Below are positions 19,883-42,500 of a DNA stretch of 42,500 bases, piece after piece. A model generated the notes under the pieces. The model was not told the origin of the DNA. It worked only from the letters and a program-made list of their open reading frames with translations, and ran no database searches. The number at the start of each line of letters is the position of its first letter. Positions within the stretch are counted from its first letter, which is position 1. Both the position numbers and the translations under genes were made by a program. Source of the stretch: Chrysomallon squamiferum (Eukaryota > Mollusca > Gastropoda > Neomphalida > Peltospiridae); NCBI GenBank assembly GCA_012295275.1, contig CM022676.1:12178160-12220659 (forward strand), in the 5' to 3' direction.

Positions 19883-22800
19883 TCACTGTTCTAACGAAAC
19901 CAAATCCTCGGCTTTCAAAGATGGTGGCGGAGCAGGATTCTGAATAAAATGAATAATTTTAATTTAAAAAAGTAAACAGAAAATGTTTTTATAATAGCCA
20001 CCTTTTTATCATTAGTATCATTATTATTATTATATTAATTCAGATTTAAAAATAAATAAAAATGATGAAAAATTATCATGTGAATTTATATCATGCTTGC
20101 TTTTTTTTTTTATTCGTTCTTTTATTTATATTTTTCTTTTTTTTTTAGTTATATTATTACAGTATACTCTTCCTGAGAGCGACAGAATAAACTCTCATCT
20201 CAATCATACATTTTCAGCTGTTTTTTTAATATCTTGACTATTTTTCTGTCGATGTTTCATTACATTTTTATTTATTTTTTAAATTCACTGAAGCTTTTAA
20301 TTATTTACTACGTTTTCTAGTACTTGTTAGTTTTATACATCAAAAGTCAAATGGATAACAAAACTTATTTCTAAAATTCAAGCTGTGACATCAGTAAAAA
20401 CAATAGTTACTTCTTTTGCTGCTCGTTTTTTCAGAATTTCATACGACCAGTAGTGCATCTGAAAAAGAAAACAGTGTGAATACTTACAAGTCAAAACCTC
20501 AGCACTACTAATAATTATTACAGTTAGGATATTCTTTTTATAGAACAAAAATCATCTCATTTTTTTTTTAAAATGGTGCTGGTATTTGTTACTGGTAGTG
20601 AAAGAGTTGACAATGGAAGCTGTACAGACAACGTGAGGACAAGGATATCTGTGATGTATCATCAGTCAGACAGCTGACGAGTGCCAGACTCATTTTATAA
20701 ATCATCAACCCACTAAAATATCTCAACAAAGCTCTTGTCAGAACTGTTAAAACACACGACAAGAAACGAAACCAGATGTATGGGCTAATAGAAAAATAAA
20801 AATAATAAAAATAAAATTAAACTTTTAAATAATAAACACAATAACAACTGTCAGTTTTGTTAATCTGATAAAGCCACTGAGTTCAAGATAAGTAACTCTC
20901 TCTCTCTGTTATGATATGCAGAACTTGTATATAAAAAGTAATTTGTATAAATTAACTCTGTCTCGCTGAATATAAACCTGTGTTTTTGATATAGAGAACT
21001 GTTATATAAAAAGTAATTTGTATAAGTTATCTCTCTCTCTCTGTATATATATAAAATACCTGTTATTGATATAGAGAAGTGTTATATAAAAATTAAACCT
21101 ACTTTGACAGAGACTGGTAGAGCAATACCCTGTACTCTTGTCAGAGTACCAAAGTCTGAACTCTCTATTTTGTGTGCCTGTACAAAAGGAAAAGACATTT
21201 TTATTACTATCAGATCCTAAAACTGTCTAATATCATTAAATACCTTTATAACAAGTCTCGTTATATTTAATACTATTTTAATGACACAGGTAGATAATGA
21301 AAAAAGAATATATGTGTTACCATATTGTTATATACTTTTGTAAAGTTTGGTTCAAAATACTAGTAAAATAAATTGTGTAGAGATAATGTGTATGTGTGTG
21401 GGTGTGTTGATATAATAAATGTGTGTGTTCGTGCATACGTGCGTGCGTGTGTGTGTGTCATGTATAATAAACAAACTACTTACAGCTGTGACATCGAATC
21501 TGCCGATGTGACTGGTGCTACTAATAAATGGACCGCGGCTGATGTCGACGTGGTCGCCCATCCTGTACAGAGTTATTCTGTTTCCCGACTCGGCTGCCAT
21601 CACAGGGATCTGCTTGGATTTGAACCGATTCTCTTCAAACATCTGAGCAGCTAAAGACGCATCCACTTCAAGTCTTTCAAACTTGTAGTCACGGTGATAC
21701 AGCTTGACTCCTTGACGACCAAGAATATTAAATTCCACCTAAAACACACAACATGTTACATGTGTAACAAATATCCTGATAGAATTTTCAAAAATGTACG
21801 CTTTGTATTTACTGATCTACACTATCTTCATAATGGTGCAATGAAGTCCTGCAGATATTAAAAAAATAATTATGGAATATTTTTTCTATTTTATTTTTAA
21901 TGTGATATGTTTTAAGGATTGTTAAAATTTCATTCACTGTATGTGTATAAACCATTTTGATTTTCCCCGTATATGTATGTTACTCAGGTTACACGTATTA
22001 AACACAGGACTGCTGGGATTATCTGGTGTTGTGTGAATTCAAGTTTACTGAAACAGATTACAGATTACATACTGGGTATGGTTTCCAATCTGGAATATTC
22101 AACTCAGCATCATACACAAAACTGCCACTGGAAACTGAAAATAAACACAAAGTTCTTAATAGTTATTTTAATTTATTAAGAATAAAATAAAACAAAACAA
22201 GTGAAACTCTTTAAAAGAAAAACAAGTTGTATGTAGACATACAAATCAATACAGAGCGTATATATATTAGATGGTGAGACAGACAGACACACAGACTGAC
22301 AGATTTAAACAGAACACAAGTTGATGCTGATGTGGACAGATTTGATCTCACTCACTGTCAGGCCTGGGAGATCCACACAGTTCTATGTAGTAACTGTCTT
22401 TGAAAGCCGTCTCCAGAATATAACCCAAAATAAACGAACAAGACCGCCAGAAAGCCTACAATAAAAATGTTTAAATACTATATGTATTAACAGTAATAAC
22501 AGTTACAATAATAATAATAATAATAACAATTATAATAATAATAGTAATAAGACAGTAATATTAAAAATAGTAACAATAAATAATAATACAGAGAAATAAT
22601 AACAGCTTTCAATTATAATTTTTTTTAATTAGGGATAATAAATTAAGCTTTAATGTAGCTAGTGTTATATCTGTCTTGTCATCATGTAAGTAAACATTAT
22701 TTAAATGTTACATTTTGAATTTTTCAATAATTATTAAAAATTCTAGTTATATATTCTATATAATACATATATATTTATGCATTACAGAGCAACAATATGA

Positions 22801-25045
22801 ATAATTGAAAAAAAAAGAGAAAAATTAAAAAGGTACATATCGTCATATGTATACACATCTGCATTTGTGTATGTGTGTGTGGCTGTGTGTATCTGTACGT
22901 TATTGTACTTCACTTACAGTGTTCACTATTCTTGGATCTTCATCTAAGAAGTGTAAAAATTTCAGTTCACAATCCTCCTCCAGGGGGCGATGAATGTCCC
23001 ACGGTTGTCCATTAACCAGAGCAAGGGCAGATCGGGTCATCAGCAGTTCTTGAATGTCTGTGGTAATACACAGCCAGAGTTTAGATTTTAGTATGTGCAG
23101 ATTAATCCAGACACAGCCAGAGTTTAGATTTTAATATGTGCAGATTAATCCAGACAAACCAGTTTAGATTTTAGTATGTGCAGATTTTTTGAGTATGTGC
23201 AGATTAATCCAGACACAGCCAGAGTTTAGATTTTAGTATGTGCAGATTAATCCAGACACAACCAGTTTAGATTTTAGTATGTGCAGATAATCCAGACACA
23301 GCCAGAGTTTTGATTTTAATATGTGCAGATTAATCCAGACACAGCCAGAGTTTAGATTTTAGTATGTGCAGATTAATCCAGACACAGCCAGAGTTTAGAT
23401 TTTAGTATGTGCAGATTAATCCAGACACAGCCAGAGTTTAGATTTTAGTATGTGCAGATTAATCCAGACACAACCAGTTTAGATTTTAGTATGTGCAGAT
23501 TAATCCAGACACAGCCAGAGTTTTGATTTTAATATGTGCAGATTAATCCAGACACAGCCAGAGTTTAGATTTTAGTATGTGCAGATTAATCCAGTTTAGA
23601 TTTTAGTATGTGCAGATTAATCCAGACATAACCAGTTTAGATTTTAGTATGTGCAGATTAATCCAGACATAACCAGAGTTTAGATTTTAATATGTGCAGA
23701 TTAATCCAGACATAACCAGAGTTTAGATTTTAATATGTGCAGATTAATCAAGACATAACCAGAGTTTAGATTTTAATATGTGCAGATTAATCCAGACATA
23801 ACCAGAGTTTAGATTTTAATATGTGCAGATTAATCCAGACATAACCAGAGTTTAGATTTTAATATGTGCAGATTAATCCAGACATAACCAGAGTTTATAT
23901 TTTAGTATGTGCAGATTAATCAAGTTTAAATTTATAACAAATATTTTTTTACATAACTCACACCAAAAAATTCAATTTTTTTTTTCTTCTAGGATGTGGT
24001 TTACAATCTTGTTACATTAATAAACTGAAGAAAGTAAGAATTGAATTTTGAAACAGAAAATATTTCATAGAATTTATTATACAACAACTCTAATTATTTC
24101 ACGTTTTAACTCATAACCTAAATAACAGATTTACTTTACATTTTGTTGGGTTTTGTTTTGTTGTGTGTTAAAAAGTGATCGTTTATTAAAATACATATAA
24201 CGAGTCATGACATTAACACGTGTATAATAATTTATATTATTTTTCTTTTTATTGCTTTGACAGATATGATAAACAACAGCCTACTATTAAGATGATATAT
24301 TATTATTTATTCAGAAAATGTAGAATAACATATTTCTGTATATTTTAATATACGATTTTTCTCTCTACTTACGCATGGCGCAGTTGAATGGTGTTGATAA
24401 ACCTTTGTTCATAATCAGTGTGCAGTCCTCAGGAGGCCCGACATGGCGCACTTCGATCTTTTCTGTTCTTTTTATTAACGACAACTGTCGCTGTTTCTCA
24501 GCTTCAAACAAATCATTTCGTTTTCTTCTGAGTTTTTCATTTGACAACTGCCGGCCTTCACTGTAACAGCCTAGAATAACAACACATTATATATCTACAA
24601 CTATTATTATTCAACTGATAAAGATTTCAGCTGTACTGAATAATAATAATAATAATCATAATAATAATAATAATAATAATAGTTCTTAAAGCCTAATCAA
24701 ATATTATTATTATTATTTCTTGTTGCTGTATTTTGTTTTAAATTGGTTTCTAATTATATCTAGTGCAATTAAAAACAGTATCATTATAACTACATTAAAA
24801 GCAACTGTCAGCATCGTAAACTACGGTAAAGGTCATGGAATAAATAAATTGTTCTTCAGACGTCAAATGGATTAAATAATGTTTTGCAATATTTGTGCAG
24901 TATTTTTGCAATTTATTTTAGTCATAAGTAATCGAATGCAAACTCTTTTCTATATAAGCATATATCACTCACGCTGGCAAAGCCGTATACGTAAACTGTA
25001 ATTAGCAGATCGTCTAAGGAAATTCTTAAACACGTTCGCAGCCAT
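19883..25045 (-). CDS. MRPL39: Mitochondrial large ribosomal subunit protein mL39
   Basis: A structural protein of the mitochondrial 39S ribosomal subunit, related to the N-terminal TGS-like and second domains of threonyl-tRNA synthetase. Nine coding exons on the minus strand: 25045-24973 (ATG), 24570-24373, 23057-22918, 22455-22356, 22134-22073, 21738-21484, 21177-21103, 20458-20411, 19939-19883 (TGA). Phases agree throughout, giving 335 residues against about 338 in human. The N-terminus is basic and Arg-rich with no acids (MAANVFKNFLRRSANYSLRI), as expected of a mitochondrial presequence. Family landmarks are LSNEKLRRKRNDLFEAEKQR, GLSTPFNCAM, AFWRSCSFILGYILETAFKD and YRMGDHVDISRGPFI. The last exon was found by splice logic: donor GTAACT after AAAGAA, acceptor TTTATTCAG. 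Without it the penultimate exon would run ten codons further to its own stop. The gene is head-to-head with CFAP45 and convergent with the ligase gene. Confidence 0.93.
20890..21100 (-). repeat. ~75-bp three-copy array next to an MRPL39 donor
   Basis: Repeated TTATATAAAAAGTAATTTGT segments with TCTCTCTCTCTC tracts and TGATATAGAGAA. The last copy merges into the donor of exon 21177-21103 on the minus strand. Confidence 0.7.
23069..23930 (-). repeat. ~43-bp array beside an MRPL39 acceptor
   Basis: About 20 copies of CAGAGTTTAGATTTTAGTAT GTGCAGATTAATCCAGACA (plus strand) with small deletions. It starts about 12 bases from the acceptor of exon 23057-22918 (minus strand). In this case the splice site itself is not part of the unit. 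Confidence 0.95.
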
Positions 25046-25778
25046 TTTGGATAATCGGATGTAGTTTCAGTTACGTCCCTTAAATAAAGCAAACCCTTTA
25101 ATGTAGCTAAAAGAACCGCGATACCCTTTCCTTTTCTTCGTTATTTCTTTTATTTCCATTAATATCTAACTAAGTTTTGTTATAAAAATAAATGTTAATG
25201 TATAAGCTTTTCTCACTGTGTTAATGAATTTTTTTATTAAGTTACAAAGAAAGTTCATCATATAAAAGAGCTGCTTTTTGTTGTATTTTTATTCTTATTA
25301 TTATTTTATTTAAATTTTTATTTATATTTTTTATTTTTTATTATTATTTTTTGTTTTGTTTATTGACATTTGTTTGTTTGTTTGTTACTTAGTTTTTATT
25401 TATAGATTATAGATTTAAAATTAAAATTATGTCAACTTCATACGGATTTTTAAACAAATTTTATATTTTTCTACATTTTAATATTTAAAGATTATATATG
25501 CAAACTTGTAATAAATTATCAATAACTCTATAATAGAGATTTATCTGAATTACTAACAATTATTATTTCATTACATAGCTTTCAGTAAAAAAACAATCAT
25601 TATTCCATCTAGGATCATGGGGTTCATCACATTGATCAACTTCACCGGAAGTGCAGTTTGACGCAAACGCACACACCATGGTTACGAGAAGTAAATAATT
25701 TAATGTGTAGTTAAGATTTTCATAGAGCCAGTCTTATTTTAAATATTATTCGAATATTTTGGTACAGAAGAACTTAAT
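25046..25778. promoter_or_regulatory. Divergent promoter region between MRPL39 and CFAP45
   Basis: The two start codons are 733 bases apart, pointing away from each other. ACCGGAAGTG (25644-25653) is a textbook ETS/GABP site. The MRPL39 start lies in AAAATGGCTGC (minus strand), close to the YY1 consensus that often overlaps start codons of housekeeping genes. A six-codon upstream open frame (25678-25698) would precede CFAP45 if transcription starts before it. The centre (25130-25610) is very AT-rich and featureless. Confidence 0.5.
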
Positions 25779-33012
<7,234 letters not shown>

Positions 33013-33027
33013 CAATTCATACATGTA

Positions 33028-33079
33028 AATAAAACACACACAGGCTGTTCACTGCACTCTGTCTGTGTGTGTGTGTGTG
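33028..33079 (+). promoter_or_regulatory. Poly(A) signal and GU-rich downstream element of the first CFAP45 terminal exon
   Basis: AATAAA at 33028-33033 lies 16 bases after the stop. A GT-rich run (TGTCTGTGTGTGTGTGTGTG, ending near 33079) lies about 30 bases further, the usual layout of a cleavage site. This supports 32934-33012 as a genuine terminal exon with a very short 3' UTR. Confidence 0.65.
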
Positions 33080-34298
33080 GATTGGCTTACAGCAGTGTCA
33101 ACTAGCAGATGTTTTTATTTTTTTTTGTATGTTAGCTGTCCAAAAATATTTGTGTTGTGTATTATATTTACTTTGACAAAAACATACCAGTATACAGTCT
33201 CATTCTTACCCTCTGTCTGAAAACTGAGAATTTCATTATGAGAGAGAGAAGGAAGGAAAGGGAGAGGCAGATACACAAGATGTATTAAATTTATAATTTA
33301 TATCTGATGTCAGGAGTTGCTGTAGTTGATGGATGGAGTGTGAAGGTTTCAATGGAAAATTGTACATGTGCTTTATGGACTTAACACCTTATTTGGACAG
33401 CTGACATTTAGATTTTAGAACCACGCAGTATAGATAGACAGCTTTTTGGTTTGATCTTACTTTTACTTTTATTTCATATTTACTTGTAATATTTTTTTCT
33501 TTTTTGTTTTCTTTTTTTTTTTCAGGAAACAACATATTTCCTTTTTAATCTTATTTTTGTTATTAAAATTGATTTTCCATATTCAAGTTGACTTCACTTG
33601 AAATAAATCTTTTTTTTTTTTCTTTAAACACATCACAGACTTAGTTTAATGTTTTATACTTCTACAGACGTGTTATGCTTAAATTTGTGATAGTCTGGTT
33701 TAGTTTTCTATTTATTTTCAGTAAAATTTTCATTTTAACGACAAAGAACAAAGCACATACATTTTACATGAGTGGCCAATAGTTTCTTTTTTGTTTTAGA
33801 CTAAATTGTTTACATTTTTTTATATCATTTCCATTTTAATTTTTAAAAGCCAATTTAATCTTTTTTTTTTTTTAATCATTTTTCAGTTAAGTCATCATAT
33901 TTTATTGCCATAGGTTCATTTTATTCACTATATTTTCATATCAATTTCCTGAAAATGTTAATAAAATAATAAAACATAAAAAAATTAAGAAACTAAAATA
34001 ATAGCAATAGTAATAATAATAATAATAATAATTATAATACGAATACCAATAACAATAACAATAATATTTTTTAAAGTGTGAACAGTATTAATCCTGTTTG
34101 ATATTTGCACGTAATGTTTTAAACTTACCACTAAGCTACAGGAAAAGTGGCACCTCACACTCACTGCTATTTTGTGTGGCTAAATTTAGTTTTCTTGCTA
34201 AACTTACAATCAGTGGTATACATTTAAATTTTACTTACACCAACTTATTTTGATGATTTATATATAATGCCTTTTCACCACCATAAAATGTTTTATAC

Positions 34299-34347
<49 letters not shown>

Positions 34348-34653
34348 TATAATATGTCAGTATTTAACAAATTGTATTTAATATTAACTTCTTGTTTGTA
34401 ATGTGTTGTTTATTTCCGTTATCAGTTTTAAGTTACTATCGGATTACTAACAGTACTACTACTACTACCACTTCACTGTTATAACTGCTAACTATTCTAC
34501 TACTTCTACTGCCCCTAATATTACTACAACTACATAAAAATAATTAGTTTTCTTCTAATTTTAAAAATGAATCTTTTTCTTTTTTTCTCACCACATTTAT
34601 TATCATCATTATTGTCATCATTATTTTAATGTTTTTTATTTTTATGTTTTCAG

Positions 34654-34729
34654 GGCTGCTGGTATTCCAGAGAAATACTTGTCACAAGTTGAAAGGAAAG
34701 TTAACCAGCCTCAGAAGATTTTTGCATAA
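34654..34729 (+). CDS. CFAP45: Alternative CFAP45 terminal exon
   Basis: After acceptor TTTTATGTTTTCAG, in the phase needed by the donor at 32140, this exon encodes RAAGIPEKYLSQVERKVN and seven further residues, then TAA. It parallels the exon at 32934-33012 (GIPKKYLEHV against GIPEKYLSQV) and is slightly closer to the vertebrate tail (GLPEKY...ERKAN, from memory). Joined to 31915-32139 it gives a 552-residue protein. AATAAA motifs follow at 35213 and 36117. It can be reached only if the first exon and its poly(A) site are skipped. Confidence 0.85.
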
Positions 34730-36663
34730 TTTAATTTCCAGCCCTGATGTCCTCTGTGATATATTTTTGCATTTTGTCTGTCCACTTGAGAACCATCTGA
34801 AACAAACATCAGTGTTTTAGAAAATATTGTTTCTTCCACTTCACCATTTTAGCATTAAAAAAAAAAAGAAAAAAAAAAAAGTATTTTCATTCAGTCTGAA
34901 CTGAGAGTAACAATCAGTATTTTTAATAACATTGTTTTATTTATTTTAATCTGATAATGTGTATATATACACATTAATCCACCATTTTTATTTATTGTGC
35001 ATTGTAAAAACATTGTTTATTATTAATGTTGATGTGAACCAAATTTTTAATGATCAGTTACTGTTTACCAGTTTGGTCAACCATAAAATGGAATTTAATG
35101 TGTCACATTTATTAATAATCAATTCTTTAGTCTCAATTTGTCTGCAAATAACAAAATGTCTGCTAAATGCATATTTCACTTGACTCATATCCTTCAAATT
35201 TCATAATTTAAAAATAAAATAAGCCACATGACATTTTGTGTGTAAGTATTGACAAAATTATTTATATGCTTAAACTTTGATAATCAAAAATTAAGATTAA
35301 ATAAGCCACATGTTAATAACAAAATTATTTCAGTCCTCTATCTGTGTTTGTTTGTAAACAATACTGTTGTGTTTTTAACATTTAATACATATTAATATTT
35401 TACAAGTGTCATATGGGTGATTTTTTAAAATATGTTTTTTTTTTTATTTTTCATGTTGACATACTGATTTGAAAATGTTTGTCCAGTAGTTGTGTATGTG
35501 GATGTGAGGATGTCCAGTGAGTTCACTGTTACACTGTTGTTTTTCATAGCTTAGTAGATTAAAAAAACATATTGGTCATCTAGGTTTGAGTAGGGCCTGG
35601 ACTTTAAAAAATATAAGAAATTTATATATATATATTTTTTTTTTTCATTCTACTATAATAAAATAATTATTCATCTACATTATTTTTATTGCAGAATATT
35701 TTTACACTTGTTTCAGTAACTTGTATAAAATCAACAGCTTAAAAAACGAAATATTATTTCATTTATTTATTTGTTTATTCATTCATAGATTGTAAATATA
35801 ATTTATAAAAACGAGGAAGTTAAAAGCTGTCAAAACAGAACACTCAGAAAGAAAAAAATAATAATTTGGGAATTTAATTATAAGAAACAATGTGTGTAAA
35901 ATAAATTATTATTATGATTATTATTATTATTATTATCATTATTAAATTAGAAGACTAAAGAAGTATTAGTATTGTGTATTAAGTGTACTATTATTTATTG
36001 CTATTTATATACATATATATTTGTGCTGAACATGAGAGGAGATATTGTAAAAAGTATTATTCTACATGATACATTCACTCTGAAATGTTACAGAATGCTG
36101 TGTAAGAAGTGAAAATAATAAAACAATAAAAATATGTAAACAAATTTTTGATTTTTATTATTTTTTTTTTTAAACATTTAAAAAAAATATTTTTGTGTTT
36201 TTGTTTGCATTAAATATCACATCAGGTGCAACTAAAGTGCAGAAAAGAGGAGATCTGGATCCCATCCTATCATAAAATGTAATAACTCTCTCTCTGACAC
36301 ACACACACACACACACGTCATTTCATACTTAAAACATATAGCTGACAACAGTAGCATTTTTAACGAACTGGACATATTTTGAACGGGATATATATATATT
36401 AAAAATTAAAAAATATGTAATCGAAAAACGACAATTACATTATCATACTGATATCACTGACTCAGAAACTGAATTTTGTTAAACCTTTCCAATTTTATAA
36501 TTTTTTTTAATTTTTTAAATTTAAATTTTTATTGTTGTTGTTGTTTTTATTTTTACTGAATTTACTTTCCTTTATAACCACTTAACCCTATTCGTTTATC
36601 ATAAAATGAAACCAATTATAGAAGAATCTTTAAAACATAATGACGATATTGATGAATTTATCG

Positions 36664-36699
<36 letters not shown>

Positions 36700-37621
36700 A
36701 ATGCATTTGAATTATTAAAGTGCCGCCAACAATAAAGTTATGATATGAAGCGGTCTACAACAAAGAGTATTAGCCATAGATTCGTAAACGTATTATTATT
36801 CAAGGATAGACCAATCCATCACGTCCACACATTTCCTGTAAGAACTCAGTTCATTGTTTTTTAACACAAAGACGATGTTGTAAGTTATCGACAGGTAGCG
36901 TCTTTAGGTAAGATGTCAATAGGTGACGTTGTAAAGTACTTGTATCGCTACGCGGTTTGACGAACAAAAACGATAAAATAAATGTAGGATTAACGCTTGA
37001 CTGCAATAAGTATTATGCATTTTTTGTGATGGAATGATTTGTTCTATTATATCAACTCAGGACTGAAAGAAACAATAATTCAAGGTTAATAAGAACTGTT
37101 CAGTGTGTAATCATGGCTGCAATTCAAATATTCGCACTTGAAAACACTTCACTTCTATTTCCACTTGTTTATATGTCGTCTGCCATCAGCTTAAGTAATT
37201 TAGAACATTGACCTTTTACATGCAGTTACTTATTTATTTGTTTAGTTATAACAAGTATACTATGTTTTATTTCATTATAATATTTATATATTATATTACT
37301 TAAAACAAGTATATTAAGTTTCATTTATATAGAATATTTATATTTTCCCCTGAAAATGTACATTTTTATTATGGTTGTCTCCCATTTGTTACACAGGAAG
37401 CTTAGGAATTAATTAAGAAAATTCTTATAATATTAATGGAATAGTTACTGGCTGAACGCATTTGTATACTGATATAAGCTGTAATCTATGTCCTCGTACC
37501 ACGTGTGTATCATCCACGTATTCTAAACGTGATATGATAATTCCTGTTATCATGTTATGTGACTAAATTTATAACAACTGCATGTGAAAGTATGTTTCTG
37601 TTCTTGTTTCTTAATTGCTAG
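34730..37621. other. CFAP45 3' UTR and gene-free intergenic DNA
   Basis: AT-rich, with ATT/TAA runs, AATAAA near 35213 and 36117, and a 33-base poly(A) tract at 36664-36696. The stretch 36720-37140 is less AT-biased but shows no recognisable exon. Confidence 0.5.
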
Positions 37622-37784
37622 TAGCGGTTTTCTTTATTATTCCCTAATGTACACGAAAGATGGGTCCATTGTTCCATACTGGGTAGACGGCATAAGATCA
37701 GCAGTTCACTCAGCCATGACCTGTGTTTTAATAAGGTGTGCGATTAATGGGAGAATACCGCTGGGTCATTGTACGTTACTTTAG
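37622..37784 (+). pseudogene. Orphan PAN/apple-like exon
   Basis: After an acceptor-like TTCTTGTTTCTTAATTGCTAG there is an open stretch containing WVDGIRSAVHSAMTC and ending GHCTLL, then TAG. The spacing of SAMTC and the closing GHCTL resembles PAN/apple domains of molluscan secreted proteins, but the middle cysteines are displaced and no donor follows. It may be a decayed exon or a relic of a relative of the PAN-FReD gene 660 bases downstream. No domain search was possible. Confidence 0.3.
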
Positions 37785-37929
37785 AATATATTTTTCTTAA
37801 AACACATTCCACATTTCTACCTTTTTGTTAGATAAGTTAAGTGAAAGAATGAAGAGAAGTTCACATACGCACATACTTTCATTTGCATGGATACAAATAT
37901 CCATTGAGGACTTGAAAAAACACAAACAC

Positions 37930-37933
<4 letters not shown>

Positions 37934-37990
<57 letters not shown>
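37934..37990 (+). repeat. (GA)n microsatellite upstream of the PAN-FReD gene
   Basis: 28 uninterrupted AG units, 454 bases before the start codon. A 29-base poly(A) tract follows at 38268-38296. No clear promoter motif was seen in 37785-38443. Confidence 0.95.
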
Positions 37991-37993
<3 letters not shown>

Positions 37994-38265
37994 AAAAACG
38001 TTTTTGTTTGTTTTATGCCTCTATCATTTATTACATCTTTCAGTTTATTTTTAGAACACTCTTCTTTTGCAAGAATTCCTTTTATCCAGCGATCTCTGTT
38101 GATTATGTTGATTAAGACTTGGCAGTCAGTTAAACATAAACATGAACATAATGAAGATAAAATCCAACCTCATTATCCAGTGCATCGATTTCTTATATCT
38201 AGTAACAGCCTGACATTAATAATCAATTTTAGGATTAACTGTACGTAATGCTTCCTTTCATCGTA

Positions 38266-38300
<35 letters not shown>

Positions 38301-38443
38301 GTAAGTTGAGAGAGAGATAAGAACCAATTGTAAAGAAGAAAAATAAAATAAAATCAAACTGTTTCAACGCAGTCTCATAAGACTTAGACTGGAGATCAGA
38401 TTGCTCTAAAAAACCAGTATAGTTTCCTTAGTTAATTCTTTCA

Positions 38444-41521
<3,078 letters not shown>

Positions 41522-41527
41522 ATTCAA

Positions 41528-41558
41528 CAACACAGACACACACACAGACACACACAGA

Positions 41559-41605
<47 letters not shown>

Positions 41606-41660
41606 CACACACACACAGACACACACACACACACACACAGACACACACACACAAAGACAC
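41528..41660 (+). repeat. (CA)n microsatellite in the PAN-FReD 3' UTR
   Basis: It starts about ten bases after the stop codon. CA units are interrupted by CAGA. Confidence 0.95.
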
Positions 41661-41831
41661 ATACATACACATCATTAAAATAATTAAGACTGATTTATTA
41701 TTTGTAAACTGAGTATAAGGAAGATATAAAACACATGAACAGTTAACTTTCGAATAGTGTAGTTTTAATGTGGCTTCTCTTATTTTCAAGAATAATCGAT
41801 TAAATTTGGATGAATTTTCAGAAACTGCTCA

Positions 41832-41847
41832 TTACTATTATTATTAC

Positions 41848-41884
<37 letters not shown>

Positions 41885-41931
41885 TTATTATTATTATTAA
41901 AAACTGTATTTATACATTCACTGCTGTTTTG

Positions 41932-41981
<50 letters not shown>

Positions 41982-42050
41982 CACTATTATTATTTTTAAC
42001 ATTATCATCATCATCATCATTATTATTAGAAGTAATACTATTATTACTAT
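41832..42050. repeat. (ATT)n microsatellites at the right end of the window
   Basis: Two ATT blocks (about 41832-41900 and 41935-41982) and a TCA run, followed by AAC repeats near 42135 and a CA/CG alternating run at 42271-42303. No gene was seen in 41522-42500. Confidence 0.9.
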
Positions 42051-42500
42051 TACGACACAGAAATATTAACTCATATCATTTTACAAGTTATTAAGTCTGG
42101 TTAAATACTACTAAGAAAAACAAGAAGAAAAACTACAATAACAACAACAACAACAACAAAAACTATATTGCCAACAGAATGCTGTTAACTTTTATTTCTT
42201 ATTGTGAAATAATACACTCGCTTCTCTGAGAAGCTAGGATACTTTCTTACAATGTCATGTAAAACGATTTTATCACACACACACACGCGCGCGCGCGCAC
42301 ACATATTTGTTACTCCAGCATTTTCTGTAACATGTCAACAGCATATTAAACAACAGCTACAGCTGTGAGAGGAGAGTGAGCCAGAATTCCTTGTCCAACG
42401 GAAAAAAAAAGAGATTTCATCTAACCTGACTACTGTGTGCATGTACTTTTTGTCATATTGTGTCATAGTTGCCACAGAGACAGAAAACCCGAGAAAAATG

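Noticed and set aside
25678-25698. ATG in good context as the CFAP45 start
   Set aside because: It ends after six codons, and splicing from its GT sites to 26620 gives a stop or needs a poor donor; kept only as a possible upstream open frame.

Overview
The window is animal nuclear DNA: AT-rich, intron-dense, with GT/AG introns, and with introns full of microsatellites and minisatellites. The gene content (a TTC3/DZIP3-type ubiquitin ligase, mitochondrial ribosomal protein mL39, the cilia protein CFAP45, and a secreted PAN/apple plus fibrinogen-related protein) fits a lophotrochozoan, most likely a gastropod mollusc. The taxon is inferred from gene content and style; no organelle or rRNA marker is present. 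LAYOUT: (1) 186-16417, plus strand: the 3' part of a TTC3/DZIP3-like RING-H2 E3 ligase, 16 exons in the window, entering from upstream. (2) 16418-19882: 3' UTRs and gene-free AT-rich DNA with a degenerate tandem array. (3) 19883-25045, minus strand: complete MRPL39, nine coding exons, about 335 residues. (4) 25046-25778: a short head-to-head promoter region shared with CFAP45. (5) 25779-34729, plus strand: complete CFAP45 with two alternative, homologous terminal exons (553 or 552 residues). (6) 34730-38443: mostly gene-free, with one orphan PAN-like exon near 37.6 kb. (7) 38444-41521, plus strand: a five-exon secreted PAN-FReD protein of 323 residues. (8) 41522-42500: simple repeats. No RNA gene, virus, CRISPR array or operon was seen. 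All exon boundaries were read by hand; every junction in the four genes keeps frame except one apparent 1-base shift in the large ligase exon (7563-7597). The four genes are not an obvious pathway. MRPL39 and CFAP45 may share a promoter; TTC3 and MRPL39 are convergent. MAIN OBSERVATION: in the first three genes the tandem repeats are not scattered at random in the introns. Again and again they start at a 5' splice site or end at a 3' splice site, and in at least seven cases the repeated unit contains the splice site together with adjoining exon bases. The result is ladders of duplicated donors or acceptors. The most striking is the RING exon (15831-15950): four 30-bp copies, each carrying a zinc-ligand segment plus a GTAAGT donor, so that choice of donor would add 10, 20 or 30 residues in frame, and alternate copies lack one zinc-binding histidine. 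The fourth gene, the PAN-FReD gene, shows no such arrays.
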